A DNA stretch of 64,000 bases from NCBI GenBank assembly GCA_007570785.1, contig ML660777.1, positions 5,340,587 to 5,404,586 of the forward strand, given 5' to 3'. Origin of the DNA: Antilocapra americana. Lineage: Eukaryota > Chordata > Mammalia > Artiodactyla > Antilocapridae. The notes beneath the pieces are model-generated. The model was not told the DNA's origin, searched no databases, and worked only from the letters and a program-made list of their open reading frames with translations. Numbering within the stretch: position 1 is the stretch's first letter; each line of letters opens with the position of its first letter. The translations under genes were made by a program, and so were the position numbers. Of the stretch, positions 11,014 through 24,100 are shown piece after piece.

Positions 11014-11542
11014 CATTTTGCATTTTCTCTGCTAACACTTATGCCAGTGCCTGAGAGGAAAGTGGTTCTGTCTGTCGCCTCTTCAGTCCAGAGAAGCTGA
11101 CCTGGGTCTAAGGCAGGGAGGTCGGCTCCATTGCTGATCAGGACGACAGGGGTGTCTGAGGCAAAAGTGCTCTGCTCCTCCAGAGGGAGAGAAGGGGCGG
11201 GGGCGGGAGGCGCTGGAGCCACCGGGGGCGGAGGGACTGCGGACTTGGGTTTGCCTGTGGTCGGCTCCTCCGTCCCAGGGACGGTCTGCTCGGGTGTGAG
11301 ACTCTCCACCCTGGTCTCCGAAGGCTCCCCTTTAAGGTCAGATGTGCCAGAAGTGGTTGCCTCCGAGGACAGTCGAGACGTTGGCTGCTTGCCAGTTTTT
11401 TTCTTGCCCTTTGTGATTCCCACTGTCCCCGTTTTGCTAGAAACTGTCTCCTTGGAAGCTTTGGGACGAGATGAGGTGGAGGAAGTAGATGGTGAAGCTG
11501 ATGCTTTGGAGCCAGTTGTTTTTCTTGAATGAGAGGAACCAG
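11014..11542 (-). CDS. PHACTR2: PHACTR2 large central exon (Ser/Lys/Pro-rich disordered region)
   Basis: This is the largest exon seen, 529 nt and about 176 residues. It begins (A)GSSHSRKTTGSKASASPS, passes through serine/threonine/lysine-rich sequence (STSSTSSRPKASKETVSS), a basic patch (TKGKKKTGKQ), a glutamate/threonine-rich part, a proline cluster (SAVPPPPVAPAPPAPAPS), and ends with a conserved-looking block, SDTPVVLISNGADLPALDPG, then QLLWTEE and SVSRENAK plus two bases of a cysteine codon. No enzymatic or folded domain is visible. It enters at phase 1 after gcttcag and leaves at phase 2 at AATG followed by GTGAGT, so skipping it alone would shift the frame. The polarity, composition and position match the central region of PHACTR2; the sequence between basic and acidic blocks is the least conserved part of the family. 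Confidence 0.96.
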
Positions 11543-11704
11543 CTGAAGCAGAGAGACGTTGCATTAAGAGTCCAAGAAGAGAACACATTTTAAAAACAAA
11601 TAACCCAGGTGCAATTGCCAATGACACTGTTCCCTTTAAACTCTAAAACTCTGAATAAATGCATTAAGGAAAATAGGTAAATGATAACAATGGTTTTGTG
11701 TTCT

Positions 11705-12040
11705 GCCCCCTCCCTCCCCCCAACCTAGAAGGGAGTAAGTGATGCTTGAGGCCAAACCCTAAGGTACAAGGTCTTCTCCCTCCTCCAGTCTTTAGCTGAG
11801 CCAGCCAAAGGGAATGCCTCACCTCTCTGCCCTATGGTCTCTGTATGCTCCAAAGGGACCTGATAATGTGGAGAGGACAACATACCAGCAGCTACTTGGG
11901 GATAGTACAAGCTTCCTCTCACCACAAACTATACACGTTCTATGATGCCTTTCTGGGAACAGAGTAGCCCACACTCAGAAGAGGCTGGCGTATATACCAC
12001 CTGCTCCTTTCTGGCCAAAAGAAAATTTACTCATCTTACT
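11705..12040. repeat. Unassigned interspersed repeat, copy 1 (LTR-like?)
   Basis: Aligns by eye with 31400-31770: shared blocks include gtcttctccc, cctatgg...tctctgtatg, gagaggaca/cagaggaca, gaggctgg and ctcctttct, in the same order with small indels. I cannot name the family. Orientation is unknown. Confidence 0.6.
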
Positions 12041-14819
12041 GCTAAAAGAACGAACGCCAAACCAGCTTTCCCCAGTGGCTAGAGAGAGACGCTTGCCACG
12101 CTGCCCCATCTCTCCATCTGCAGGGGTGATGGGGCAAAGGAAAAAAACCACATGGCCGCATATGAAAGACAAGTCCCCTTCAAAACATCAAGAAGCAGAA
12201 AACAGTCTTTCTTGTTTTATTTTTTTTTAACCAAAAATGTGTAAATGGGTAGTGTTTGAATAAACTGAAGGGAAGGAGTATCATTCTCAGATCTTCTAAA
12301 ACTACTTATGTTCCTGGAAGGATATCCTCATTAGACGATAGCCATGGTCATGACCACAGCCGTGGCATCTAGATCTACCGGATAAAACTGCCGTCAGTCA
12401 AATCATTTTCAGGGAAAATAAAATTTAACTCTCTTTTTCTTTATATCACAGAAATACATTTAAACTATTATTTCATGACCTTCATGATCTATGCATTTCC
12501 CTTAATTACTTCTTCTGTGACAAGGCTCTACATTCCCTCTTTTTCCTGAGGGCTCTAACTATCTTCCACAGAAAAATCTTGTTAGATTGTGGAGCCAGCC
12601 CACACTGTATACAGATGTTATTTATTGTAACTTACCCCTGGTTATAACTTTATTAAAGCCAATTGGGAGGGTCAGGAGAACAAATAAAGGAATAGACAAT
12701 GAGATATATGACTCTACCAACTCTGATCTACCGAGAAAAGCCAGTCTTACTATGTGTAAAGATGCAGGCTTAAAACAAGTCTCTGTAGCTTGAGGGCTTT
12801 ATTGTTTTAGATACCTGCAATTAGAAGAATTCTCCTCCCCCATATCAGGGCTTGTCAATATTTCTTTGAAATAAACAATCTTCATTTGCTTATTGGATAA
12901 ACATAAGAAGCACACTCCTGGAGTGTAAGTACATTTGAAATTTATATTTCACAACCAAGATGCTAAAGACTTGCTGCCTGTCTAATCATGTTCGGTTAGG
13001 TCTTAGGTAGGCTGAACAGAATTTCTTCTACACATCAGTTCTAATTATTTTTTCTTTTAAAAAATTCTTTCTTTGCTAACAGCAAACTTCAGCCTTGCTT
13101 AAGAAAAAAGACAATTTTTAAGCCTAATGTGCAAATTCATCCCATGTTAATAAGGATTTTGCTGAAATGTTGCTCAAGTTACCTTGAATTATGGCCACGA
13201 TTAAAAATGAAATGCTATCTCTTCTCAGTTAAATATTTCTGTTGTTAACACAGTGTATAACGAGAAAGAAAAACATATGAGATGTTAATTTACTAGCAAA
13301 GCTGGTGAATGTGCTAACCTGTCTCTGGTGATCTGGAGGACTAACTAACTTAGAAACAAAGGAGGAATCTGAACCACCAGATTTTTGAAACAGTGTAAAA
13401 CGTCTGACTAAAAATCAGGAGTTACATTTGAAATAACTTTTCTGAAATGTCAACATTATTCAAATAAAACAAAGTTACCAAGTAGAAAGTTCCAGATGGT
13501 TACAAATGGAATATGAGTAGGATTCTGAAGGAGCATGATCAACATTCGATAAAAGGATCTGCACACGCGGGGCTTGGTAGACTTCAAGGCAATCCTGCTT
13601 CTCTGAACAGCAGTCTTCTTGTTCACACCAAGGGCCAGCTGGGCCTCTTTTAATACAGTGGGTAACATGACTGTACTCTGCTCTTAGGAACATCCTGAGT
13701 TAATAAATTAGTCTTCAAATAAAATACCTGGAAATAACTCAAAATCTCTCCTGAAGTAAGAGAGAGGACGAGCCAAATCTATCATGAGCTGCTTCTGTGT
13801 GGGGCGTGGGGAAGTGGGTCTTCACCCCCAGGAACAGCGTGAGAGTTTGGGGCTTCTTTTCAGGAAATAAATCAGCAATAGCCTCACTTGGAGCATGTGT
13901 CCTGGGGTGTGCTAGGCCGTCTGGGTGACACCCAGACACCAACAGGAGCGGATGCTGATGTGTGATGGCAGCTGGTCCCTGAGAAAATGCCCTGTAGGCC
14001 GTGTAGGCACAGCATTTTGGGACTTTCATTTCAGAGCTTATTAGAAGAGACCCAGACAAGCAAGGTCAAGGGTTGACAAGAGGAACACTGGGAGAGAGGA
14101 ACCTATTTACAGTGAGTCTGTTACACTGTCACCTAAGCCATTCTCGGAACCTGAGCATTATGGATGTAAACTACCAAGGGGAAAGATCAACACCAAGGCC
14201 TACTGTGGTAGCTGATTTTGAGAAAGTCGCTGCTGATTTTAAGGAGAATACGGTTTGCTAGGCACAGCAGACCTTCTCACATGGAGAATCTTTATGCATG
14301 GGATGAAAAAAGCCGCTCAGCGTATGTGTTTGGATTAATATCCTCTTCAAAGCTGGATGACAGGGGAGGCGTCTTCATTCCACTTCACTAGAATGGCGAC
14401 TCCACTTTGCATTAAGCACATCTGACATGGAAGCGAAAGCCAGACACACACGACATGAAGTGACGGAATCACCCAGACATCCCCTGGTGATCTGCAGTGG
14501 CAGCTTATAACCGCACCCCTTGTAACATGTTGAAGTTTATGGGGTCAGGAAACGGACACTGAACATGTAACGTCCAACTCTGCTGAGCAGTTGTGACTTC
14601 AGTAGAGAGTGGGGGCGAGGTACAGCAACTAAGCGATGTGAGCCCTTTCTCATTAGAAAGATGACTGCAAGATTTAAGACATTAATATCCAGCAAATATG
14701 TCAAAGATGTGTCATGTTTTAATGTGCAAACTTAAGATGTTTTCAAAGAAAAACCCAAGCCAAAGAGCCACCCATAAACTCAAATAGGCAGGCCAGTCGA
14801 TATTTCCATAATGTCAGAT

Positions 14820-15043
14820 CGTACATGCTAAGTCGCTTCAGTCAGGTCCAACTCTTTGTTGACCCTATGGACAACAGCCTGCCAGGCTCCCCTGTCCATG
14901 GATTCTCCAGACAAGAATACTGGAGAGGGTTGCCATGCTCTCTTCCACGGGATCTTTCCAACCCAGGGATGGAACCCGCCTCTCTTATGTCTCTGGCATT
15001 GGCAGGCAGGTCCTTTACTACTAGTGCCAGCCTGAGAAGCCAG
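14820..15043 (-). mobile_element. Bov-tA SINE
   Basis: Minus-oriented, near full length: catgctaagtcgcttcagtc, then gccaggctcccctgtccatg, ending near gccagcctgagaagcc. It lies inside the intron about 310 bp from the 80-codon exon. Confidence 0.9.
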
Positions 15044-15350
15044 TAATGCCATCATATCATCGCTACTCATCAGGCAGACAACTCCCTGAATCCTCTACTG
15101 GGTTTTGTGCAGATAGGGGAGACTCAGGAAGAAAGACATCTATTCACCCTAAACCTAATGAGGTGAATGGATCCACTTGATAGAGACAGCAACAAAGGAA
15201 TCTCCAGGGCATTCTCTGTGTTACAACTGAATCCGCTGGTGTTACATCCAAAGACGCCAGACACGGAAAAGACTATTGTTCCTAGAAGAAGCAGTGAACC
15301 CACCCCAGAGCCAAGCACCCTAGACTCAGCCCCACAGAGGGCATACTCAC

Positions 15351-15590
15351 CGGACTCTCGGGTTGCATTTCGGCCTGCTGGCTTGGGTGGTGGGACGGGG
15401 ACCTGCTTACCAGGAGCCTTGGTGTTTTTTTTAATAGGAGGCACTTCGTCACCCTTGGGGCTGGCCCCAGCAGCGGCCCCTTTTGGAGGCACAGGTGTTT
15501 TTTTGGACTTAGGTTTGGGTTTAGGCTTAGGAAGAGCTGGAGGAGGTGGAGCAGGAGTTGCCGGTGTTTCAGAGTGGCTTTCAGTGTTCT
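15351..15590 (-). CDS. PHACTR2: PHACTR2 proline/lysine-rich exon (80-codon candidate cassette exon)
   Basis: This 240-nt exon encodes 80 residues. It opens ENTESHSETP, continues with an alanine/proline run (ATPAPPPPALPKP) and a short Lys-Pro repeat (KPKPKPKSKK), then VPPKGAAAGASPKGDEVPP and a second proline cluster (VPVPPPKPAGRN). It is low complexity and expected to be disordered; the proline clusters could bind SH3 or WW domains, but nothing here proves that. The acceptor is cattgtag-like (tttgtag) and the donor is TCCG followed by GTGAGT, a near-perfect 5' splice site. Both borders are phase 1. As I recall, human PHACTR2 protein isoforms differ by 80 residues in pairs, which fits this exon being optional. 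The long open frame on the opposite strand reflects its GC-rich composition. Confidence 0.96.
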
Positions 15591-17607
15591 CTACAAATGA
15601 GAAAGTGAACAGAAGCAGACCGGTACAGACACACACCATACAGGTCGAAGGAGCAAGACACAGGGCGACAGTGATACAAACATGTGGCTGCTTAGCCCTT
15701 GGGAACCAGCGGGGCTTCTGCACCAGAGAGACTGCAGGCTGGGGTAAAGGAGATCAAAGGCTGAAAACCAAACTGGGGTGTGTTCTCCAGGTCCCTTAAT
15801 CACTCCTGTGATAAAACAGAGTTGCACAAGTGACTACGATGAGGTTCAGGGTGAGTGTAAATGTCCATCATCAGGGGCTGACACCTGGATGGGGGGTTGC
15901 TCGACGATGATGTGGGTATGAGTGCTACATTTTTAACCCAACTGAAGGGCAGATCAGTGCTTTACACACACCACCACGGGGTGAGGGCTGACTGCACAGC
16001 AATGGCTGGACTCAAGGCTACCCTCCACCGAGGGACTTTCTCAGGAGAACAATCCCCAACAACTTGAAAGGGATGTGTGCCCTGTGTCTGTCTCACTGTG
16101 GTCAAAAAAATTAATTACTTTCTAAGCGAAGGGAGACTCTCTAGAATCTGGTACAGGAAGCACAATGCACTGGAGAATAAACTATTTCTACTATTAAAAT
16201 TTTCTCAAGCTCTCCCAGTGTACTAGGGCAGCTTCCTGTTTAACTCTAACTTCCTCTGACCTTTTCAAACAATATCACAACTGTAGGTAGTGGAGGGTGC
16301 AGAATCCAAAAGAAAAAAAACCACCAAACTTGTTGTGTCGTGTAAACACAAGTAACAAGTTTGAAAAGATAAAGGTTAAAATTCATTAAAAAGAAAAATC
16401 ACACCTACAAATAGAAGCCTCGTGTCAGATTTTGTATAACTAGAGGAGTATTAGTCTGTCATTTTAAAAAGTGGAGATGCTGAATGTTCATTCATATTTT
16501 CATATCCTTATCTTTTCTCATTGTGACTAGTTAAAATTAAAATAACAGTTTGGGTCCAAAGAGCTAAGCAGCATTTCTTTGAAAGTGGAGCACAACAGAA
16601 AATGTAAGACAGTGTTAAGACAAGTCTAAGCCTTTACTGAAGATGTTGTTCTATTATTAAATGACCAAGAAAGGATTTTAATATTGGAATGCATCTTATT
16701 TGATTATCGCTTTCATTTCTCACCCCAGTGCATGTGATGTAGGGATTCCTCCCCTCTTTCCTAAATCCCCATCAATCCATGTATAACTACCATAAAAGTG
16801 ATTTAAATTGCAGTAAGTAATGGATAAAACTTCTTTTACCTTTCCTCAGCCATGAAACCCACCTGTCACAACAGCCCACATGGAGCCCTCTTGCATCTGA
16901 ACTTGACTGTACACATAGTCTGAGCTCCTCCGTCAACATTTATCAGAGGCTCCTTTGTACGTGTGCCTTTCTGTTTATACATCTTGACTCCTCAACTAAG
17001 CTGCTGAGAGTCTTTAATGCAGGAATGGCTCTCCTAACCCACCGGGTCTGAACCAGGAAACCAGTGTACCACCAAATGTGAGTCAGGGCTGAGAAACATC
17101 TTATTTTAATGTAAAACTTAAAAACACACATTGACTTGCTAGTCTTTTGATTCAGGGAAGAGGACGGTTCTTTCAATACATCTTTGTACCTTTAGCCTCC
17201 TGCATGATACTGTTCAAGGAGATCCAGCCCCGTAAGAGCACCGTCCAGGCTAAGAGCCAAAAACACTGATCTGCACATTAGGTATCTTAATTCTCTCTTG
17301 CTACAACCCTCACCTCTCTTATTCTCTGCCTTTATGCCATATTACTGGGGGATCGTTTTTAGGTCTGCCTATAGGTTTTTAAATTCTAAAGTTATCCAGC
17401 TACTAGGTTTGGGAAGGAGATGGTTCACTCTATGACAGTTGGGAATGACAATCCCTCCTGGGTTAGGAATATACTCACTACACAAAACTTCTGGTCACTC
17501 TTGGAGAGGCACAGTCCATCCTCCTTTCTCTTCAGAGAGTTCTATCACTTATCTGTGTGTGTTTGCCATATGGCCAATGTTTATGTTTATTCTGTGATGA
17601 TTCCTAA

Positions 17608-17636
17608 TGTGTGCGTGTGTGTGTGTATACACACAA
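17608..17636. repeat. Short (GT)n/(AC)n with palindromic centre
   Basis: Reads gtgcgtgtgtgtgtg followed by tatacacacaaac, a small dinucleotide run that turns into its own complement around tatac. Confidence 0.8.
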
Positions 17637-18039
17637 ACAGGATGCTTTTCTGACTAAATTATGACCTCCTTTTGTCTGAAATGTTATATCTCATCAAGCA
17701 TGATGCTCAAAATATGATGTCTATTCAGTGAATGTGACTGATCAGCTGATAGATATTAACACACACATCAGTGGGGAGCAAACTCTTGTAGCTGGGAGAT
17801 GATGAACATAAGTCAAGAGGTATTTTTTTACTATTACCATATGATCTGAAGAAAAGACAGATGGTGGAGAGGAGTATAATGTTTTCAAGAGGAGGTTAAG
17901 AAAGGGCTGCCTGTATGCTCTGGCTTACTGAGGACACTCCATGTCACAACAACAGTCTGGAGGCGAGTGGCTGACTACTTCACTTCCAGGATTGCCTCCT
18001 TCTACTACACGGAGAGTCAAGTTTAACAACACTGAGAAC

Positions 18040-18370
18040 TGCAGGCAGCCTTCATCTTGCCTAGAATGCCCTTCGGCCCCCGACACCCTCCTTCACCAGA
18101 CCGCTTCCTTCTGGTCTCCTCCAGGTCTCAGTTTGCAAATATCTTCCTTTAAGATCCAATTTGGTACCCCTTGCAAGCTCCCTGGCTTGCTGTCCTCAGG
18201 CCTCCCAGAGCGCTTGGCATCTTGTACTGCAGCGGCCTGTATGCATGCCCGACTCCATGTGGGCCACGATCTGCTTGAGGGCAAGGGTGTCTCTCACGTT
18301 CAGTATGCTCTTTCCCTGGCCCCTGTGGCCAATATCTTCATGCTCACGTGGGGAACAAAGGCACACAAGT
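18040..18370 (+). mobile_element. L2-like LINE 3' remnant
   Basis: The order of segments resembles an L2 3' end: gaatgcccttcggcccccg, aagatccaatttggtacccc, and ctgcttgagggcaagggtg (compare the L2 motif 'ctccttgagggcaggg'). Strongly diverged. Confidence 0.45.
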
Positions 18371-18469
18371 GACCCGTTACTTCATGGAAAGCCCTCTACA
18401 ATGACTCAATAGAAATAATATCTGATACTTTTTCAGATTTCTCATATTTAATACCAAGCTATATTTAAC

Positions 18470-18620
18470 AGATTGCAGACCAGTTTTTCTGCCTCTTATA
18501 TATTTATTGAGAAGGAATAATGAGAGACTAAGAGGCCCAGAGGCTTAAGGGAAAAGTCTCCAGTGATAGGCAGAAAAGGCTCCACTGCCCCAGCTCCAGA
18601 ATCGGGCCCTTGGTAGCCTC
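18470..18620 (-). mobile_element. MIR-like remnant, minus strand
   Basis: Resembles reverse-oriented MIR: gagaaggaataatgagag, gaggcccagaggcttaaggg, then ccagctccagaatcggg. Low sequence identity. Confidence 0.4.
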
Positions 18621-21016
18621 TTGGGAGCCCCAGAAATACCATGAGTCCTAGGCGGAACCTACCTACAGAGCAGGGTGAAGGCCATTTGTCATTTGTTTGT
18701 TCTCTTTGATGCACATGTTTCAAATATTAAAGTGCCAATATGCTGTCTTAAAAAGATATACAAGCATCCAGGTGGCATTAGTTTTGCAAATATAACCAAT
18801 TAACAGGTGAAATGAAGCTCATGGGTAAGCTGACAAAGGGGAACACTGAATCTCCAAATAAAGGATAAGCTGAGAATACGGGAAGGTGGATTTGCACAGC
18901 AGTAAGCTCACATAAGAAGTGAGATCAGAAGAGGAAGAGAGCTGAGAGTGACTCTTAAGCTATTTTATTTTTTTAGAATTAAATGCTGTCTTTCCAGAGC
19001 AATGAATGGTTTGTTTAAAAGGTATTTCCTACTTAACATGATACTCTGTGATGTTGGTTAGGACTGACATTCTTTTTAGTGTCAGCAAGTGGCTTCCCCT
19101 CACTCAGCGTGGCTTCGGTGGAGACACTGTTCACAGTGAAAGGGAGGCTCATCTGTCTTACCAGGGCTGTGGTAGCAAGACCAGCATTTTCATCTCCTCA
19201 TGTACAGACCAGCCAAAGCACGATGCTATCTCGGACCTTATTTGACCAAAAAGAATAGAATGTACTAGCCCAAAATAAAAAAATAAGAAAACGAAAACAT
19301 CTCTCAAATATCCATGAACCTATGAAGTCTGCCATCTTTTTGGAACGTCCAGGCCTGAGGGTTTAATTAACATAAAACTGTCAGCAACTTTTTATTATGC
19401 TGATAAAGGAAACACATCCTTTGAAGCCAGTCCAGTCTACTGACTGACACTCCACATGGACAAGGCAAGCGCTAGAGATGGCTCTGTTACACAGCGAAGG
19501 ATGTGTGATCCTTGAATGTGAAAAGGCTGGATCAGGGAAAAACCACAGATGGATTTGAAATTTAACAGTGTGGTGAGATAGGACAGTTGGACTGAAAAAA
19601 AAGGAAGATAAAAGCAAAAAAAGAAAGCATTAATGCTTTCACCTAAATATTCTGAAAATCTACTCAGGTCTGTTTTCTTTTTATTTTCCAGGAATAGTAT
19701 CACTAAAAACATTAGTTAATTTCTTATAATCAGTATTCTTAAGCATAATCAGAGTTGTTCAACGGAAAGACTAAAGTAAAGCTCCATGAGCACCATACTT
19801 GATACTGAATAAAGTGATTCAATATTAATTCTATTAATCAATTGATTCTATTAATTCAACAGGTAATTAATAGAGGCTTCTCAAAATTTTAAAGGCTAAT
19901 TTACATGTAAATAATAAGGCGCTACAGGCTTCCCAAGGAGATGATCTTAAATTATAACATCTGTCAAATGTTCTTTCATTCTCTTTGTCTTTGGAGGATC
20001 TGGGTCAAGAACAGAGGAAGAGAAGTTTCCTTTCAGCAGTTTCTAAGAGTCTTCAAAATGCCTAGAAAGTCCAGATGAGGTCTGACAAATTTTTTGCCAT
20101 CCAACTCAGAAGGAGACATTATGGAAAACTAGCCTACTTTCTGACGATTCATTTACATGTGGCAGGAAATCATCTAAACTGTTCCAACAAAGGCTTATTT
20201 TATGGGCATTTCAGTTCAAGCTTGCATAAGAGGCTTGGGGGCTCCCGCAACTGTGATAGCTGTGCCATGGATAATGCAGTGCCCAGCAACTTGTGAGTGT
20301 TCTGGGGGTCCCTGACAGACATGTATTTTGCAGTTCTGTAATTTACCACAGTATTTCACACCGGAAACCAAGGTCTCAAAAGAAAGCTTCTGGGAATGGC
20401 ATCATTGCCTCTGGCATATTTTAAAATTTCCAACTGCACAGACAAATCACAGGGCAGAGGCTATGGCCACTCCAGCAACCCAGATCTCCGGCATCACTGG
20501 GAACCGTTCCTGGTCTCCCAGAAATGTCTGAGCCTGGACCAGAACTATAGTGTTGGGGGTGTGGACGTTACCGGCCAAGCTCCCACTTCTGAAGAGGTGG
20601 TGCTGGGCTGAGTGAGCCATCTTTTTTGCTATTCCTCCAAGCTGAGCTGCTGTAATTGTCAAGTGAACCAGCAGAGAAAGGTGTTCAGACTGCTGCCTTT
20701 TTTTTTTTTAAAGAAGATACTGAGAAAAAACTCCCGATGAAAGGATAACGTTCCCAGACATCTCTAATGATAGATGAAGCCACCACTTCTGATTCTTACC
20801 ATTAATTAGCCCTCTTTAATAAAACATTAAATGATGTGCTTATAAAATGGATGTATCTACCTGAGGAAATCATTTCATTTCTCTTTGCTAGTTATCATTT
20901 CTCTCCTTGTATTTACAGAACTCCTCGCTACTGGTCTCAGGGTCACTATGTGGAGCCCAAGACCTGCTTCTCAACTTTAAGCTGTAAAAGAATTGTGGGG
21001 TTTCTCTTGATTTTAC

Positions 21017-21175
21017 CTTTCTTATCTTCTGCCTTTTCCTCCAGAGGTGGTGCTTTTTCAGCTACAGAGCCATTACCTTCTTCAGATCTTACTACATTTT
21101 CCTCTTGGGTAGATTCCTCTCCGATGGGTATCATGTGCCCGTTTGAATTTTCAAAGTTAACTGTTACATCTCCAT
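21017..21175 (-). CDS. PHACTR2: PHACTR2 exon after RPEL 1 (acidic/glutamate-rich linker)
   Basis: This 159-nt exon encodes about 53 residues, starting with DGDVTVNFENSNGHMIPIG and continuing through an acidic stretch (EESTQEENV, EEGNGSV, PPLEEKAEDKK). It has no globular-domain signature and is predicted from composition to be disordered, linking RPEL 1 to the proline-rich region. The acceptor follows ccccatttttag; the donor is AAAG followed by GTAAAA, a weaker match to the mammalian consensus than its neighbours. Both borders are phase 1 and the length is divisible by three. The last base, G, joins the next exon's AG to make a glutamate codon. The reading frame closes soon after the donor in intronic sequence, supporting the border. 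Confidence 0.96.
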
Positions 21176-24100
21176 CTAAAAATGGGGAGAGAAACACCTA
21201 GATGTCTAACTTTGACGGCTTTCTTAAAACCCAGATTTCCAGGTACTAGGACTATAGGGTTCAGATTTATGTTTCAGACCTGGGAACCCAATATATTCTG
21301 GACTATTTTCACCATGTGTTACTGAATAATTCATTCAAATGAAAGAGCTAAGTTCTTAGTGTTGGGGGAAAGCAGCTATGGAGGGGGTACCCAGATATCA
21401 TCTCAAGATAGGAATGATTAACCTAATTATAAAATATCCCTGGGCAGGAGAGTCCCTCTCTTCTTGGGCTTAGTTTTGGTTGAAGTCACACTTGGGAGTC
21501 TCTTTGTCATTCAGAAACTGAACGATCAAAGGAGGAATCTGAAAAATGGAATAAACATTTTTAACAAGCACCAAAAACACAAGGCGAATGCAAATACACA
21601 AATAACATGAAAAGCAATTACACATACAGACGATTAGTGGGAGACGTGAACATTTCCAAACACCACTGTCTCCCGAATATTATAGCCATGACACGTTAAC
21701 ATTACACGGTAATATACCCTCTACTCTACTCAGGGAAAGATGTCAGTAAGGCTAACTGTATTTTCATTTTCTTATTTATGGAAATATTAAAATGTACTCA
21801 GGGAATTGTTGTATATCGCTGGCCAAAAAGTCTTTAAGTTGGGTCAATAATAATTTGAAATTAAGAAAAAATGTTAAGAAAAAAGCAATTAGAGGGAATT
21901 TTTTAAAAATCACAACTGAAATGAAAATTTAATGTTATCTAAACCACAAATAATTAATTTAACACCCATGAATGTTTATAAATTCCTAGGAGTTTCTAAA
22001 GTAAGAGAGATTTTGCAGAAACTCTTAATTCAGTGATGCTTGAAAATTTAACACTAGTTCATATCAGGAAAATTTTAAGAAGGCGTGCTACCACTGGAAA
22101 AAAAATTAATGATGACATTTTTACTTAGTAAACTTGAAGAAATGTATAATTAGAGCTAATTTTAGGCAAGTTTGATTAATTTTACTTTGGCAATTATTCT
22201 GAACAGAATGACCATCTTCTAATTTTTCTTTAAATATGGTTGAATTGCTTTGGCTTAACAATAAAATCCACTGGCCTTTTTGACAGAAACAAATACGGCA
22301 TTTTAACAAGTAAAATACATGTAATGCAATCATATTTAAAATGAACAAATAACTGTCCTTCAGTCGTGTAACTTTTAAGTACCTATAATCTGATACTTAT
22401 ATAAAACTAAAATAGATAATAACTGGCAATGTCATGGAAAGTAAATCTTAACTATGTCAATAAAATTAAGGTAATAATTTTTAAAAGACTATATGACAAA
22501 CCAAAAAGAAAACAAAAGATCCTTGGTTCTTATTAATGGATCCCAAGAAATTTACTATTAAAAAAAAGAGGGAGGGGAGACACAATATAATGTCCAGGTA
22601 TTGGATTAAAAAAAACATAATCTAAGAATGGAAAATTCCAGACAGAATAGAAAACCATTTCTTTATATAAAAAATCCTGTTTTTAGGTAACTCAAATACA
22701 AATTTATCTTTGTTTTCTATGACTTTTGCGGGTAATAAAAACATGCTGAAATCATGTTAATGACAATTTAATTCTATTTTAACCATTATTACATTAAAAA
22801 TTCTTTAGTAGATTAAATAACTAATTTTTAAAATTCAGAACAAAAATGCTAGAGAGAAAATTAAATAATTGTGGCATAAGAAGAAACTGGATTAGCACAT
22901 GATAAAGAGAAATGGTCAGTAATGTATAAAGATACTTACTCTTAGACATTAATATGAAATAAAGCTAAAGTATAGGCAATAACAGAAAAATGAGCCATGT
23001 TTGTAATAAATATGGAATTCAAGAAGAAAAACAGAGGAGAACTAAAGTTATTATGAATTAACTGGTGTGTGTACTAAAACGGTTTTCTAGTTTTTTGTAT
23101 TGTTTTAGAATTAAAAGAAGTCCTGAGCCAGGCTGCCAGTTACAGTAAGATGCCCACTCCAGGTCTTACAGGAGCATTTGTATGCAAAGAAAGGAAAAAA
23201 CTCAGACAAGAGTCCTAAGCTTAAAGGAAACCAAGAGATAAAGCATACAGAAATAAGTGGTTAAATAAGAAGCATGAGAGTGTTTGAGGGGTGTCCCACT
23301 TTCAGGTAAACAGGTTCTTTGGGGATACAGTTAACAGAGGAACAGAGACAAGAAGAAAATCATGACCAGGAGATAGGACTCATTCAAAAAGGCATCCCGG
23401 GAGAAAAGGAAAGGAGGCTGGTATGCAGACAAAAACATCTGCATGCCTTCAGGTTAAAGCTGAGGGGAAAGAAAGGTAAGAACCAGGAGATGACTAAACT
23501 TCGATTAGACCACGGACTTCTCAGGAGAGAAGGCCAATCACTGACTTTTTAGATTGGAGTTAGATTTTGGTATAAAAAAGGTCATCAAAGAGGAATAATA
23601 ATAGCTGGGAGTAAGGGTATGGGGTGGAATGGGACGAGGTCAAACCCAGGGTAGTTGGCGGTATTTTAAAAGTCTATTTGGCTGACTGAGTAAAGGGCAT
23701 AATTGACAAGCACTGTCAAGAGCTAAGGCAAGGTCAAGAACATCAAGGAAAGAATGAACCTTGACTGGCAGAAGAGTGCAGGTTGTCACCAAGCACAGCA
23801 GTTTCCAGTCTCTGGCTAGGGCTGAAAACAGACCAGAATTCTCAAGATAATTGCTTTTGGAAAAATGACAGAAAACTATTTTCTACAGCCCTTGGCCGAA
23901 ATGGGGAGGGGGTGGGGAGAAAGAGTCTATTTACAATAAGCCTCACTGGGAACTTCTAAGTATTAGGTGATTTATGTAGTTCTATATAAGGGCCACACAA
24001 AAAGTAGAAAGTAAAATTCAGTAATTGATGACTTCCCAAACATTAAACCTATTACACCAAGCTTAGGTTAATAACTTAAGCATATTTGTTATTTTATGTT

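Larger units (their letters stand above)
11543..15350 (-). other. PHACTR2: PHACTR2 intron, 3.8 kb
   Basis: Holds one copy of an unassigned interspersed repeat (about 11705-12040) and a Bov-tA SINE (14820-15043). The long stretch 12100-14800 shows no recognisable gene or repeat; short open frames there have no recognisable product. Confidence 0.88.
15591..21016 (-). other. PHACTR2: PHACTR2 intron, 5.4 kb
   Basis: Mostly unique AT-rich sequence. Contains a short GT/AC run at 17608-17636, an L2-like block (18040-18370), a MIR-like remnant (18470-18620) and a GC-richer unexplained block at 20060-20640. No recent SINE or BovB insertion is seen. Confidence 0.88.

Noticed and set aside
11131..11532. 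A 133-codon plus-strand open frame
   Set aside because: Shadow of the large central PHACTR2 exon; the minus strand has the recognisable protein and correct splice borders.
15167..15799. A 210-codon open frame on the plus strand opposite the 80-codon PHACTR2 exon
   Set aside because: It is the GC-rich complement of the proline/lysine-rich exon. Its composition is repetitive (Gly/Leu), and it runs on into intron with no gene structure.
17941..18372. A 143-codon open frame in an intron
   Set aside because: No recognisable protein; the DNA resembles a decayed L2 3' end, and the frame has no splice or promoter context.
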